Origin: Candidatus Woesearchaeota archaeon
GTDB taxonomy: Archaea; Nanobdellota; Nanobdellia; Woesearchaeales; UBA11576
Reading direction: 5' to 3'
DNA length: 64,000 bases
Assembly: GCA_018668595.1 (NCBI GenBank)
Contig: JABJCP010000031.1
Location: forward strand, 1 to 64,000
The first letter of the stretch is position 1. Each line of letters starts with the position of its first letter. Positions 35,481 to 45,439 of the stretch are shown one piece after another. The notes beneath the pieces were generated by a model, which saw only the letters and a program-made list of their open reading frames with translations, was not told the DNA's origin and did not search any database. The translations under genes were made by a program, and so were the position numbers.

Positions 35481-37016
35481 TTATTTCTCTACTGCAGTTC
35501 CCAAGTTTTCAAAATCTTCTCCTGCAAAAAATAGATTTAATTTTTCATTAAGATCTTCAATTTTTACTCGTACTTGTTTTGCAGTATCTCTATTACGTAA
35601 AGTTAAAACTCCTTTCTCAAGAGTATCAAAGTCAACAGTTACACAAATAGGAGTTCCAATTTCATCCATTCGAGCATATCGACGACCTACAGATCCACTT
35701 TTATCATAAAAGCAATTGAAATTATTTTTTACAGTCGCAAACACTTCTCTTGCTTTATCTTGTAATTTATTAATTAAAGGTAGTACTGCTACTTGCACAG
35801 GTGCGATTTTAGGATTTAATTTGAGTACAGTTACTTCATTTCCTTTTTCATCTTTTCTTGTCGAATATGCATCAAACATAAAAACTAAAAATGCGCGGTC
35901 TACACCAAGACTTGGTTCTGCAACAACAAAAGGAACTACTTTTTTCTTTGTTTCCTCGTCAAAGATGCTCATATCTTTTTTACTGTGTTTCATGTGTTGT
36001 TGTAAATCAAAATCACTTCTGTCTGCTATTCCTTGTAGTTCTTTCCATCCAAATGGAAATTTATATTCTAAGTCCCAACAATCTGAACTGTAGTGAGCCA
36101 TTTCATCTTTTCTGTGTTGTCTAATTCTAAAGTTTTCTTTGCACGCTCCAAGTTCTTCAAACCATTTTGTTTCTGTTACAAGCCAAAATGCGTGCCAACC
36201 ATTTGTTATAATTCCTTTTTCAAGTGCAACTGAAGCTTTCATCAAAACAGGTTCTTTTTCATTCTCTTGCATTTCTGCAGAATAAACTAATAATTCATAA
36301 TCTTTTATTTCGTCGACGTATGGACATTCTTTTTCTTTATCAGGATGTACAAAATATTCTATTTCCATCTGTTCAAACTCTCTCAAACGGAATAAAAAGT
36401 TTCGTGGAGCAATTTCATTTCTAAATGCTTTTCCCATTTGTGCAATTCCAAAGGGTAATTTTAAACGAGAAGTTTCTACTACATTTTTAAAATTTGCAAA
36501 AATCAATTGTGCTGTTTCTCCTCTAAGATATGCTACTGCTTTATCTCCTTCTACAGGTCCAACAAATGTTTTGAATAATAAATTAAAAACTTTACAATCT
36601 CCAAGTTCGTCACTTCCACATTTTGTACACTTAACATCTTTTTCTTTTATTAATTTATCAAAATCTTCAGATGATAATCCTTCTGCCTGAACACCTAATT
36701 GATCTTCAACAATATGATCTGCGCGCATATTTTCATTACATTTTTTACATGCAACCATCACATCTCCAAATCCACCAACATGTCCTGATGCTACCCATAC
36801 CTTAGGATTACAAATTATACTACCATCAATTCCTACCATATCTTCTTTATCTTGTACATGATATTTCCACCAAGAGTTCATTATATTTCTTTTTAGTTGA
36901 GCTCCTAATGGTCCATAATCAAAGAATCCTGAAAAACCACCATAAATTTCACTGCTAGGATATACAAATCCTTTTTTCTTACAAAACACTGCCATTTCGT
37001 CTATATTTATTGCCAT
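35481..37016 (-). CDS. glyS: Glycyl-tRNA synthetase, archaeal/eukaryotic class II dimer type
   Basis: 511 residues. GFSGFFDYGPLGAQLKRNI, a zinc-binding insert (CKKCNENM ... CTKCGSDELG), motif 2 region FRNEIAPRNFLFRLREFEQMEIEYF, and an anticodon domain with APVQVAVLPLI are all typical of the alpha2 GlyRS. Charges tRNA-Gly. GGTG lies six bases before the ATG at 37016, supporting the start. Confidence 0.95.
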   Translation of the reverse strand: MAINIDEMAVFCKKKGFVYPSSEIYGGFSGFFDYGPLGAQLKRNIMNSWWKYHVQDKEDMVGIDGSIICNPKVWVASGHVGGFGDVMVACKKCNENMRADHIVEDQLGVQAEGLSSEDFDKLIKEKDVKCTKCGSDELGDCKVFNLLFKTFVGPVEGDKAVAYLRGETAQLIFANFKNVVETSRLKLPFGIAQMGKAFRNEIAPRNFLFRLREFEQMEIEYFVHPDKEKECPYVDEIKDYELLVYSAEMQENEKEPVLMKASVALEKGIITNGWHAFWLVTETKWFEELGACKENFRIRQHRKDEMAHYSSDCWDLEYKFPFGWKELQGIADRSDFDLQQHMKHSKKDMSIFDEETKKKVVPFVVAEPSLGVDRAFLVFMFDAYSTRKDEKGNEVTVLKLNPKIAPVQVAVLPLINKLQDKAREVFATVKNNFNCFYDKSGSVGRRYARMDEIGTPICVTVDFDTLEKGVLTLRNRDTAKQVRVKIEDLNEKLNLFFAGEDFENLGTAVEK

Positions 37017-37179
37017 CGTTTACACCTATTAATTTATAATCAATTTACAACTAGTTCTATATCTCTTAGTTCTATCTCTCTTTATAGATTAAATATAACT
37101 TTTTATTTATATAGTTTATGTTAAATGAACTTAAATAAACATTAGAATTAATTATTACTTAATTAAATTAACAAATAAT

Positions 37180-38403
37180 TTATTTAACCAACCACGCAAC
37201 TTCATCTGCACCAAGTTCATACTTTTCAGCAAAATCTGCTCTTAATCCTTGATCTTTTTTCATCATAAATTGCATGTAAGGTAAAACATCTTGAATAACT
37301 CTTCGCTTTGAAGTGTGCATCATCGAAGCAAGTTTTTCTGATATTGCAATTCTTTTTTGATATTTCATTTTTGCTTGCCATAATTTCAAAAGACGCATTG
37401 TTGGTTTGTATTGTACAAATTTTTTGTATTTTTCTTTTTTTGAAAGTGCAACCCCTCCTGTCAAATACGCATTTACATAAACTAAAAATCGCCAATGCTG
37501 CCATCGTCTTATTCTTCGATTCATTATATCTGCTTTACTCATCCAATCATAAGCATTGGCCAAGTCTTCAGGTTCAGTATATTCATTAGGTAGGTTCTCG
37601 TCGAGCCATAACATTAATTGATTCAGATCTTCATCTACTTTATTCATAGCACTTAATGCTAAGTTTATATCAGTGGTTTTTAAAATTATAAGTAATGCAT
37701 CTACTATTGATTGTTTTTGTAATCTCTCAGATAATTCATCTAATTCCCCTTTATTTAACCTGCCATCAGATGATAATATTTGCAAATCATTAATAGCTGC
37801 TCTAAGATCTCCTCCTGCTCGCCGAGCTAAAGCATCAATATCCTCTGGCACATATTCAATGTTTTCTAAATCTGCTATTTTTTTCAAAATAGATGAGATT
37901 GATCTATATTCTAAAATATTAAATTCTACTAATTCACAGATTTTTCTCATTGCTTTCATTTTTTGATCATAAGGATTTTCTCCAACAACTATTATGGGAA
38001 ATGAACTTTTTTCAATAACTTTACTTAATTCTAATAATCCTCCTCTGTCTTTTGTTCCAGAAATTCCATCTACTTCATCAACAAGTATTAATTTTCCACG
38101 AGCAAATAAACTCATTTGTTGTGTTGCACTTCCTAGAATTGAAGAAATATGATCTTTATTTCTAAAGTCACTTGCATTTAATTCAATAATTTCCAACTCA
38201 AGATCTTTTGCTATCGCATATACTGATACTGTTTTTCCACATCCTGGCGGACCATATAGAAACATTGCTTTTTTTCCACTTGATTTTACTTTAAATTTTT
38301 CAACAAAATCTTTGAGCCGTCCAACTGCAGTATCTTGCCCTACAACATCAGAACAATTAGCAGGAATATATTTCAAAATCCAGGGTTTATCATATTTTCG
38401 CAT
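37180..38403 (-). CDS. rfcL: Replication factor C large subunit
   Basis: 407 residues from ATG 38403. The frame opens at 38454, but an AT-rich TATA-like sequence (TATATTTTATTATA) sits between. AAA+ motifs are Walker A FLYGPPGCGKT, Walker B ILVDEVDGI, and sensor region RAINDLQIL. The C-terminal RFC collar follows, ending at residues near DEVAWLVK. It lacks the usual long charged tail with a PIP box. Loads PCNA with RFC small subunits, which are not in the window. Confidence 0.93.
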   Translation of the reverse strand: MRKYDKPWILKYIPANCSDVVGQDTAVGRLKDFVEKFKVKSSGKKAMFLYGPPGCGKTVSVYAIAKDLELEIIELNASDFRNKDHISSILGSATQQMSLFARGKLILVDEVDGISGTKDRGGLLELSKVIEKSSFPIIVVGENPYDQKMKAMRKICELVEFNILEYRSISSILKKIADLENIEYVPEDIDALARRAGGDLRAAINDLQILSSDGRLNKGELDELSERLQKQSIVDALLIILKTTDINLALSAMNKVDEDLNQLMLWLDENLPNEYTEPEDLANAYDWMSKADIMNRRIRRWQHWRFLVYVNAYLTGGVALSKKEKYKKFVQYKPTMRLLKLWQAKMKYQKRIAISEKLASMMHTSKRRVIQDVLPYMQFMMKKDQGLRADFAEKYELGADEVAWLVK

Positions 38404-38493
38404 TTTATAATATAATAAAATATAGACTTGTTTATTAATTTTAGTATTGTTCAATATAAGACTAAATCATTAAAAAAAAATGTTAAACTTATT

Positions 38494-39432
38494 CTAATTT
38501 CCCAAATAATAAGGCATTTCTTGTCCACAGGCTTTTGATGCTATCTGACTCCCTAAATGTCCGCATGCTTCTAAATGAATTCCTTGTACATAACCAAAAA
38601 GAAATCCTGCAGCATATGAATCTCCTGCACCAGTTGTATTAACAACCTTAACAGGATATATAGGAATTTCAAAACTTAGACCCTTGTTCAAAACCACGCT
38701 TCCTTTTTTTCCTTTTTTAAAAAGTGTGATTTCACAAAGTTTACTTAATTCTTGTACAGCTTTTTCGGGTTCCACACCAACAAGTGCTTCTGCTTCTTCT
38801 TCGGTTACAAATAAAATATCAATATAATTATTAATTAAATGATCAATATTTTTTTTCTCAACTTCAACTACATTTTCAGCAGCTAAATCAAAACTTATTT
38901 TCGCACCAACTGATTTTGCATATTCTATTGCAGCCATTACTTTATCTGGTCGAGATAATAATTCATATCCAGATGTGTGAAAGATTTTGGTAAAATTCAT
39001 CTGAGAAATATCAAATCCATAAGTTTCTGCTTGGCCCATATCAACCATCATGCTTCTTTCTCCATCAGGAGTTATTAATGCATAACAAATACCGCTCCTT
39101 CCAGAGGTTATATCAAAACAATTATCAACTCCTATTGAGTTTAAATTTTTAATATAGTGTTTACCAACTAAATCAGTTCCTAAACTTCCAAATAATCCAC
39201 AATGTAATCCTAAATTAGAAGCTCCGCGAATTGTATTTGCAGGTGATCCTCCCGGAACTAGAACTTTTTCTTTCTCTTCAATAAAATCTAAAAAACTGTT
39301 CAAATCAATATGTCTTTTTCTATTAAATGCTCCTTTTTTAAATCCTACATAATGAAGTTCTGCATCAGTAACTGTAATAATGCAATCAGTTACTGCATTT
39401 GCAAGACCTACTAAATCTAATATTTTTTTCAT
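38494..39432 (-). CDS. PfkB-family sugar/nucleoside kinase (adenosine kinase-like)
   Basis: 312 residues. PfkB signatures are VPGGSPANTIRGASNLG near the N-terminus and VVNTTGAGDSYAAGFLFGY with the catalytic Asp near the C-terminus. The middle, SMMVDMGQAETYGFD and SFDLAAENVVEVEKK, resembles the adenosine kinase-like branch. Archaeal PfkB enzymes include nucleoside and ribose-1-phosphate kinases that feed the RuBisCO-linked nucleoside pathway, but the substrate cannot be read from sequence. Confidence 0.85.
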   Translation of the reverse strand: MKKILDLVGLANAVTDCIITVTDAELHYVGFKKGAFNRKRHIDLNSFLDFIEEKEKVLVPGGSPANTIRGASNLGLHCGLFGSLGTDLVGKHYIKNLNSIGVDNCFDITSGRSGICYALITPDGERSMMVDMGQAETYGFDISQMNFTKIFHTSGYELLSRPDKVMAAIEYAKSVGAKISFDLAAENVVEVEKKNIDHLINNYIDILFVTEEEAEALVGVEPEKAVQELSKLCEITLFKKGKKGSVVLNKGLSFEIPIYPVKVVNTTGAGDSYAAGFLFGYVQGIHLEACGHLGSQIASKACGQEMPYYLGN

Positions 39433-39617
39433 CTATATCCCTCTATCTCAACAATAGTTTAATAATACTAAGAACCTCTTTTTTGTTAACATAACCATCT
39501 ACACTAATTAAAATTTAGGTATTAGAGTTTATAAGGTTTACTATATTTTATCATGTTTAATACATAAAAACACAATATAACTAAAAACAAAAAAATCAAA
39601 AAAAACTAAAACTGATA

Positions 39618-40202
39618 TTAGACCTTTCTTTCAACATAATTAACCAATGTTCTAATATCCATTCCAGTACTTCCAATTAAAGGAGTTAAAACATTAAAAT
39701 AAGATCCTACAGCATAATGTCTAAACGGCAATCCTGTTATGTGTTTTAAACTTCCTGTCCTTCTTTTCTGACCTACCACTAGATAGCCTCCTTTAAAATT
39801 GGCTACAAATGGAACAATATAAACCCCTATTTCTTTTTGAGGTATGTAAAAATAAGTTACATTTGCCATAGTTTCAAAAGTCTTAAATCCCTTGCCAATC
39901 TTTTCGACAGCTTCTTTAAGTTTTCCTACTATAAACTGCTGAGGTTTAAAATCCAAATCAGATTCAGAACCAGATCCAAATTCATCAGCCATATAATTTT
40001 TACAAGCGACTAGAATATGATTAGAATTATTACTTTTTTCAAGACCATATTGGTTTATTTCAGCTATAATTTCGCTCTTACGTTTGCGCATTTTACTAAA
40101 ATCTTTTTCGATATGCTTGGATCTTGACCCTAACCACCAGAAAAAAGCTATTGATAAAGCAATAGCAACCAATAAATAATAAATACCACTTACTGTAGCC
40201 AT
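39618..40202 (-). CDS. Membrane-anchored protein, unknown
   Basis: Not recognised. 194 residues, with an N-terminal membrane helix (YYLLVAIALSIAFFWWLG) followed by a charged linker and a soluble beta-rich domain (VTYFYIPQKEIGVYIVPFV, GGYLVVGQKRRTGSLK). GGTG lies five bases before the ATG. Divergent from valS. Confidence 0.7.
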   Translation of the reverse strand: MATVSGIYYLLVAIALSIAFFWWLGSRSKHIEKDFSKMRKRKSEIIAEINQYGLEKSNNSNHILVACKNYMADEFGSGSESDLDFKPQQFIVGKLKEAVEKIGKGFKTFETMANVTYFYIPQKEIGVYIVPFVANFKGGYLVVGQKRRTGSLKHITGLPFRHYAVGSYFNVLTPLIGSTGMDIRTLVNYVERKV

Positions 40203-40335
40203 ATAATCACCTATTTTATTTTATAAATATAATGAACTAGTTTAATTACAACAAATATAACTATTTAAACATTTCTTAAACCAATCATAATATTACTAAT
40301 ATAAATATACAATACAAATATGCAATTCACCTAAA

Positions 40336-40346
40336 CTTTTATAAAC
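40336..40346 (+). promoter_or_regulatory. TATA box of valS
   Basis: CTTTTATAAAC lies about 28 bases before the valS ATG at 40370, consistent with a leaderless mRNA. Confidence 0.55.
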
Positions 40347-40369
40347 AATATCCTATCTCTGAACTTAAA

Positions 40370-42883
40370 ATGTCATCAGAAACTAAAGAACAAAAACAAG
40401 AAGAAACAGAAGAAGAATTCCCTAAAAGATATGATCCTAAGGTAGAAGAACCTCATTGGCAAAAGTTTTGGGATGATAATCAAATATCTAAATTTGATCC
40501 TAAAGACACTACTAGAAAAATTTTTTCTATTGATACTCCTCCGCCTACGGTTTCAGGTAAAATGCATTTAGGTCATGCATTTGGTAATTCTCAACAAGAT
40601 TTTATTGCAAGATTCAAAAGAATGAATGGATTTAATGTTCTTCAACCATTTGGTACTGATGATAATGGTCTTCCTACTCAAACTTTAATTCAAAAATTAA
40701 AACATGTTAGAGCAAAAGATCTTGGGCGAACTAAATTTAGTAAGCTTTGCATTGAAACTTTAGAAAATGAATTAAAACCTACATACTTAGCAGATTGGAA
40801 ACGGTTAGGTATCAGTTGTGATTTTGATGTTAAATATTCTACTATCGATCCACACTCTAGAAAAGTTTCTCAAAAATCTTTTATTGATCTTTACAATGCA
40901 GGTCGGCAATATAGAATAGACGCGCCAGCAATGTTTTGTCCTCATTGTAAAACTGCAATTGCGCAAGTTGAATGTGAGGATAAAGATATTGCTAGTTTTT
41001 TTAATGATATTGTTTTCAAAATAACTACTGAAGATGGCAAAGAAGAGGAATTAATTATTGCAACTACACGTCCTGAACTTCTTCCTGCTTGTGTTGCAAT
41101 TTTTTATCATCCTGAAGACAAAAGATTCCATCATCTAAGAGGAAAAACTGCAAAGGTTCCATTATATGATATGCAAGTTCCAATTCTAGAAGACAAACGT
41201 GCAGATCCCCAAAAAGGCACAGGTATTGTTATGTGTTGTACTTTTGGTGATCAAACAGATTGTGAATGGCAAAAAGCACACAAGTTACCAATTATTGAAG
41301 CTATTGGTAAAGACGGTAAGATGACAGAGGTTGCAGGTAAGTATCAAGGTAATAGTCCAGAAATTGCGAGAAAACTAATTATTGAAGATCTTAAAGACAG
41401 CAAACTTCTTCTAACCCAAAAACCAATCACACACGCAGTTAATGTTCACGAACGTTGTGAAACTCCTGTTGAATTTATTCAGTCTAAACAATGGTTTATA
41501 AAATATCTTGACTTAAAAGATAAAATGCTCGAGTGGGGAAATGAACTTAAATGGTTCCCACACCATATGAAAAATCGTTATGATAATTGGGTTAATTGTC
41601 TTGCGTGGGATTGGTGCATCTCAAGACAAATTTTCTTTGGAATTCCTTTTCCTGTTTGGTATTGTAAAGATTGTGATGAAGTGATTCTTGCAAAAGAAGA
41701 AGATCTTCCCGTTGATCCACTAGAACAAAAACCACCCATAGATGAATGTCCTAAATGCAAATGCAAAGAATTTATCGGCGAGAAAGACATAATAAACACT
41801 TGGGCAACTTCGTCTTTAACGCCCACTATTGTAAAAGAACTTTTCAAAGGAGAACCTTGTTATGAAAAACTAAAATCTGAACCTATGAGTTTACGTCCTC
41901 AAGGTCATGACATTATTTCATTCTGGTTATTCAATACTGTTGTTAAAAGTCAACTTCATCACAATATGCTTCCTTGGAATGATTGTTTTATTAATGGTTG
42001 GATGCTTGATCCTAAGGGTAAAAAAATGAGTAAGTCAAAAGGAAATGTCGTCGAGCCTCAAGTTATGATTGAAAAATATTGTGCAGATGCGCTTAGATTC
42101 ATGGCTGCAGGTTGTAGTCTCGGAGAAGATCTTCCTTTCCCTGAAAAAGAACTTGTTGCAGGAACTAAAACACTTAATAAAATTTGGAATGCTTCAAGAT
42201 TTGCATTAATGCATTTAGAAAACTTTGATCCTAATAGTATTGATAAAGAAAAAATTGAATCTAACTTAGAAGTAATCGATAAGTGGCTTATTTCAAAATT
42301 AAATAAAGTAATAAAAGCAGGAACTGATTCTTTTGAAAAACATGAATTTTCAAAGTGTCGTTCTGAAACTGATAAATTTTTTTGGCAGGTATTTTGTGAT
42401 AATTATTTAGAGCTTTGTAAATATAGAATTTATTCTGAAGATATTGAACCTGAAAAAAAATTGTCTGCTCAATATACTATATACAAAGTATTACTCGCAA
42501 CATTAAAATTATATTCGCCATTCTTACCACATATTACTGAAGCAATTTATCAGAGATTCTTTAAAGAATTTGAATCAGATATTTCTATTCACATTTCTAA
42601 GTGGCCTAAATTTGAAGAAAATTTGATTAATGAAACTTCTGAAAATGCAGGTGATCTTGCAGTAGATATTGTGGGCGCAATTAGAAAATACAAAAGTGAA
42701 AATCAACTTTCTCTTAAATCAGAGCTTCCAGAACTAAATATTGACAAACCTGAGTTTGAGGATAAGATTAATCTAGTAATCGCAGATATTTGTGCTGTAA
42801 CCCACGCAAAAGGAGTTAAATTTGGAAAGCTTAATAAAGAACCTATCCTTACCAATGAGTTCGGCGTGGGCTTATATCTTTAA
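40370..42883 (+). CDS. valS: Valyl-tRNA synthetase
   Basis: 837 residues, the shorter archaeal form. HIGH-type motif VSGKMHLGHAFG, an editing domain (IATTRPELLPACVAIFYHPED), zinc pairs (CPHCK ... CEDK; CKDCDEVI ... CPKCKCKEF), KMSKS motif GKKMSKSKGN, and the anticodon-binding helical domain. Charges tRNA-Val and edits Thr. The acidic N-terminus (KEQKQEETEEEF) is a small extension. Confidence 0.95.
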   Translation: MSSETKEQKQEETEEEFPKRYDPKVEEPHWQKFWDDNQISKFDPKDTTRKIFSIDTPPPTVSGKMHLGHAFGNSQQDFIARFKRMNGFNVLQPFGTDDNGLPTQTLIQKLKHVRAKDLGRTKFSKLCIETLENELKPTYLADWKRLGISCDFDVKYSTIDPHSRKVSQKSFIDLYNAGRQYRIDAPAMFCPHCKTAIAQVECEDKDIASFFNDIVFKITTEDGKEEELIIATTRPELLPACVAIFYHPEDKRFHHLRGKTAKVPLYDMQVPILEDKRADPQKGTGIVMCCTFGDQTDCEWQKAHKLPIIEAIGKDGKMTEVAGKYQGNSPEIARKLIIEDLKDSKLLLTQKPITHAVNVHERCETPVEFIQSKQWFIKYLDLKDKMLEWGNELKWFPHHMKNRYDNWVNCLAWDWCISRQIFFGIPFPVWYCKDCDEVILAKEEDLPVDPLEQKPPIDECPKCKCKEFIGEKDIINTWATSSLTPTIVKELFKGEPCYEKLKSEPMSLRPQGHDIISFWLFNTVVKSQLHHNMLPWNDCFINGWMLDPKGKKMSKSKGNVVEPQVMIEKYCADALRFMAAGCSLGEDLPFPEKELVAGTKTLNKIWNASRFALMHLENFDPNSIDKEKIESNLEVIDKWLISKLNKVIKAGTDSFEKHEFSKCRSETDKFFWQVFCDNYLELCKYRIYSEDIEPEKKLSAQYTIYKVLLATLKLYSPFLPHITEAIYQRFFKEFESDISIHISKWPKFEENLINETSENAGDLAVDIVGAIRKYKSENQLSLKSELPELNIDKPEFEDKINLVIADICAVTHAKGVKFGKLNKEPILTNEFGVGLYL

Positions 42884-43068
42884 AATCTGCTATTTGAAGC
42901 TGTTTTAAACTGAGATTTAAAGATATATAATATTTAGTTGAGATATAGGAATAATTAAAAACTAGATTCTTTCATACCGATGTAATCGAAAAAATTACGA
43001 TACGTGGGGCAATAATTACGAAAAAAAATGTCTTATAGAGACAACTAACTAGCTTGGAGGGCGAGCAA
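42884..43068 (+). promoter_or_regulatory. Putative promoter and leader of the 43069 gene
   Basis: An AT-rich TATA-like AGATATATAATA near 42919-42930 would start transcription near 42955, giving a leader of about 115 bases. It contains small stems (GTAAT/ATTAC, GTCT/AGAC) and GGAGGG at 43057-43062 before the ATG. No gene is seen. Confidence 0.35.
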
Positions 43069-43710
43069 ATGAATAAAATAAAAAATAGTATATCCACTAT
43101 ATTAAAAGAGTATAATGTACCTATAGAAAAAACCGTTAATGGTCTTATGAGCTTACATTTTACACCTTTGGCAGCAGATAAGTTTGAAAAAGATATTGGA
43201 TCTTTAGAAAATAGAATTGCAAGTAAAACTTATTTGGATCTAAAAGAAAATAACGAATTTTGTGTTGAAAAAGTTGAGAAAAAACAGTTTGTTGTTAATA
43301 TAAATCAAAAATATATTACCAACATAGATGGTCAAGATATTGATTATCAAATGACTGGCGCATTAGTTCTTGCGTTTGGAAGTCAAGGATATGCTTGTTT
43401 TGAATCAAATTATGGAGAACTTGATTTTTATAACAACACATTAGAAGTTATGAATCTTATTCAAAAAGATAGTTCTTTTATTGTTGATGACTTAGGCAAG
43501 GGCGTTTTTTTTATTGATTCAGAAGAGTGTACTGAAGAATTATTAGAAGAAGATTTAACAATTGTAGCATATGAAAATCAAAGTCATCTTCATCCAGAAG
43601 AAGTAGATTTTGATAATACCGACCAAGTATTAGCAGGACCTAGTGTTAGTAAAAAGCACGAAGAAGCTTCTAATGTTATGAATACATTTTCATACAACCC
43701 TGAAAATTAA
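43069..43710 (+). CDS. Uncharacterised soluble protein
   Basis: Not recognised. 213 residues; start ATG 43069 is set by GGAGGG six bases upstream, while an in-frame TTG at 43054 lies inside the Shine-Dalgarno. Mixed alpha/beta with ITNIDGQDIDYQMTGALVLA and an acidic C-terminal third. No signal peptide. It resembles no domain I know. Confidence 0.65.
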   Translation: MNKIKNSISTILKEYNVPIEKTVNGLMSLHFTPLAADKFEKDIGSLENRIASKTYLDLKENNEFCVEKVEKKQFVVNINQKYITNIDGQDIDYQMTGALVLAFGSQGYACFESNYGELDFYNNTLEVMNLIQKDSSFIVDDLGKGVFFIDSEECTEELLEEDLTIVAYENQSHLHPEEVDFDNTDQVLAGPSVSKKHEEASNVMNTFSYNPEN

Positions 43711-43812
43711 AAGTTAAAAACAAAGAAAACATAGTTTAATTATTAAAAGAAATTTTAACTTTCAGAAATTTTTTATTTTCTTAATTTTATAAATTCAAAA
43801 ATAATAATAATA

Positions 43813-45222
43813 TCAAATTCTTTTCCATCTTGTTCCTTGATGAGTATCTTCAACAATTATTCCCAATTCTTTAAGCTTGTCACGAAGCTCGTCTGATTTT
43901 GACCAATCTTTATTTTTTCGAGCTTCTTCTCGAGCCAATATCAGTTGTTTTTCTTCAACACTAAGCTCTCCTTTTTCATGGTTCATTACTCCAAGTACGC
44001 AGTCAAAACTCATCATTACATCTCTAACCAATTCTACATCTGAAATTACCAACTTATTTTCTGCAATTAATTTGTTGATTTCATTCATAAAATTAAATAT
44101 TGCCGCAAGTCCGCCACTAATATTTAAATCGTCATCCATTGATTCTTCAAAAGATTTTTTAGCAGCATCAATAAATTTAGAAACCTGCGTATTAGAATCA
44201 CCGCGGAGTTTTATCTCGTCGAGTTTATCAAGAAAATTGTAAAATTTAGATAATGTTTCGGGAATTTGTTTTAGTTCATCTTCTCGAAAATCAAGTTGTT
44301 GACGATAATGTGTTCGAAGTAATTCAAATCTTATTGCTTTTGAATCATATCCTTTACTAATCAAATCATTAAGAGTATAAAAATTTCCTAAACTTTTGCT
44401 CATTTTTTCTCCATTTACTATTAAATGAGCATTATGAATCCAATAATTAACATATTTATGTCCTGATGCACATTCACTTTGCGCAATTTCATTTGTGTGA
44501 TGTGGAAAAACTAAATCAACTCCTCCTGTGTGGATATCAAATGTTTCTCCAAGTATTTTTCTGCTCATCGCACTACATTCAACATGCCATCCAGGTCTAC
44601 CTTTTCCAATTTCTGTGTTCCAAAAAACATCTCCATCTTCAGGAGCATATACTTTCCAAAGTGCAAAGTCTCGTGCATTTTCTTTTTCATATTCGTCTGA
44701 TGAATCGAGTCTTCCATCTGCATTTTTCTTTAATTGTTCCACGTCAAGATTTGCAAGTTTCCCATATTCAGAAAATGATTCTATTTTAAAATAAATATCT
44801 CCTTTTTCTGTTTTGTAAGCATGTCCTTTTTCAAGTAAAGTTTTGATCAATTCAACCATTTCATCAATATTATCTGTTGCGCGAGGTAGGTGTTCGGGAA
44901 TTTCGCAATTAAGAGTTTTCAAATCCTCCAAAAACTTTCCAGTATAAAACACAGTAAATTCTTTCAAGCTTTTTCCTTGAGCTTGAGAATCTCTTATTGT
45001 TTTGTCATCTACATCAGTTATATTCATCACATGATTCAAAGAATATCCTTTGTATTTCAAATATCTCCGAAGCAAATCTACAAAAATAGATGCGCGAAGA
45101 TTTCCAATATGTACTTGATTATAAACTGTCGGTCCACAACTGTACATTGAAACCTGCCCGTCTACATTCGATTTGAACTCTTCTTTAGTTCTAGTGAGTG
45201 TATTAAATAATTTAAGAGCCAT
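43813..45222 (-). CDS. cysS: Cysteinyl-tRNA synthetase
   Basis: 469 residues from ATG 45222 (MALKLFNTLTR); the frame extends to 45246 without support. Zinc Cys in MYSCGPTVYN, HIGH-type HIGNLRASIF, further zinc ligands in GWHVECSAM and VFPHHTNEIAQSE, KMSKS motif GEKMSKSLGN, and the C-terminal domain that reads the anticodon. Full length. Confidence 0.95.
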   Translation of the reverse strand: MALKLFNTLTRTKEEFKSNVDGQVSMYSCGPTVYNQVHIGNLRASIFVDLLRRYLKYKGYSLNHVMNITDVDDKTIRDSQAQGKSLKEFTVFYTGKFLEDLKTLNCEIPEHLPRATDNIDEMVELIKTLLEKGHAYKTEKGDIYFKIESFSEYGKLANLDVEQLKKNADGRLDSSDEYEKENARDFALWKVYAPEDGDVFWNTEIGKGRPGWHVECSAMSRKILGETFDIHTGGVDLVFPHHTNEIAQSECASGHKYVNYWIHNAHLIVNGEKMSKSLGNFYTLNDLISKGYDSKAIRFELLRTHYRQQLDFREDELKQIPETLSKFYNFLDKLDEIKLRGDSNTQVSKFIDAAKKSFEESMDDDLNISGGLAAIFNFMNEINKLIAENKLVISDVELVRDVMMSFDCVLGVMNHEKGELSVEEKQLILAREEARKNKDWSKSDELRDKLKELGIIVEDTHQGTRWKRI

Positions 45223-45364
45223 AATATAAAACAAAATTGACTTCATTTATATTATTTATTATAGAAATCAACTCCGAATAACAATTTTAAGGCCACTGAA
45301 AAGTAGCAAAAAAAAGAAAGCTTTTTAAACTCGAACGTGCACATTAAGCAAATAAAGAGGTAAA

Positions 45365-45388
45365 ATGATCAAATTAAACATACTATAG
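45365..45388 (+). CDS. Possible 7-residue mini-ORF
   Basis: ATG ATC AAA ... TAG follows AAAGAGGTAAA, a well-placed Shine-Dalgarno, and a TATA-like CTTTTTAAAC at 45321-45330 upstream. It precedes the 45440 gene, which also has closer AT-rich sites. It could be a leader peptide or chance. Confidence 0.2.
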   Translation: MIKLNIL

Positions 45389-45439
45389 TAGTTATATAAC
45401 AAAAATTCAAATAATTATAATTCAATATTTCCTAATAAA

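Noticed and set aside
35716..36093. Plus-strand frame opposite glyS
   Set aside because: It overlaps the GlyRS catalytic region and has no recognisable domain.
43877..44242. Ser-rich plus-strand frame opposite cysS
   Set aside because: The minus strand carries the full CysRS motifs; the antisense frame has no ribosome site or known domain.
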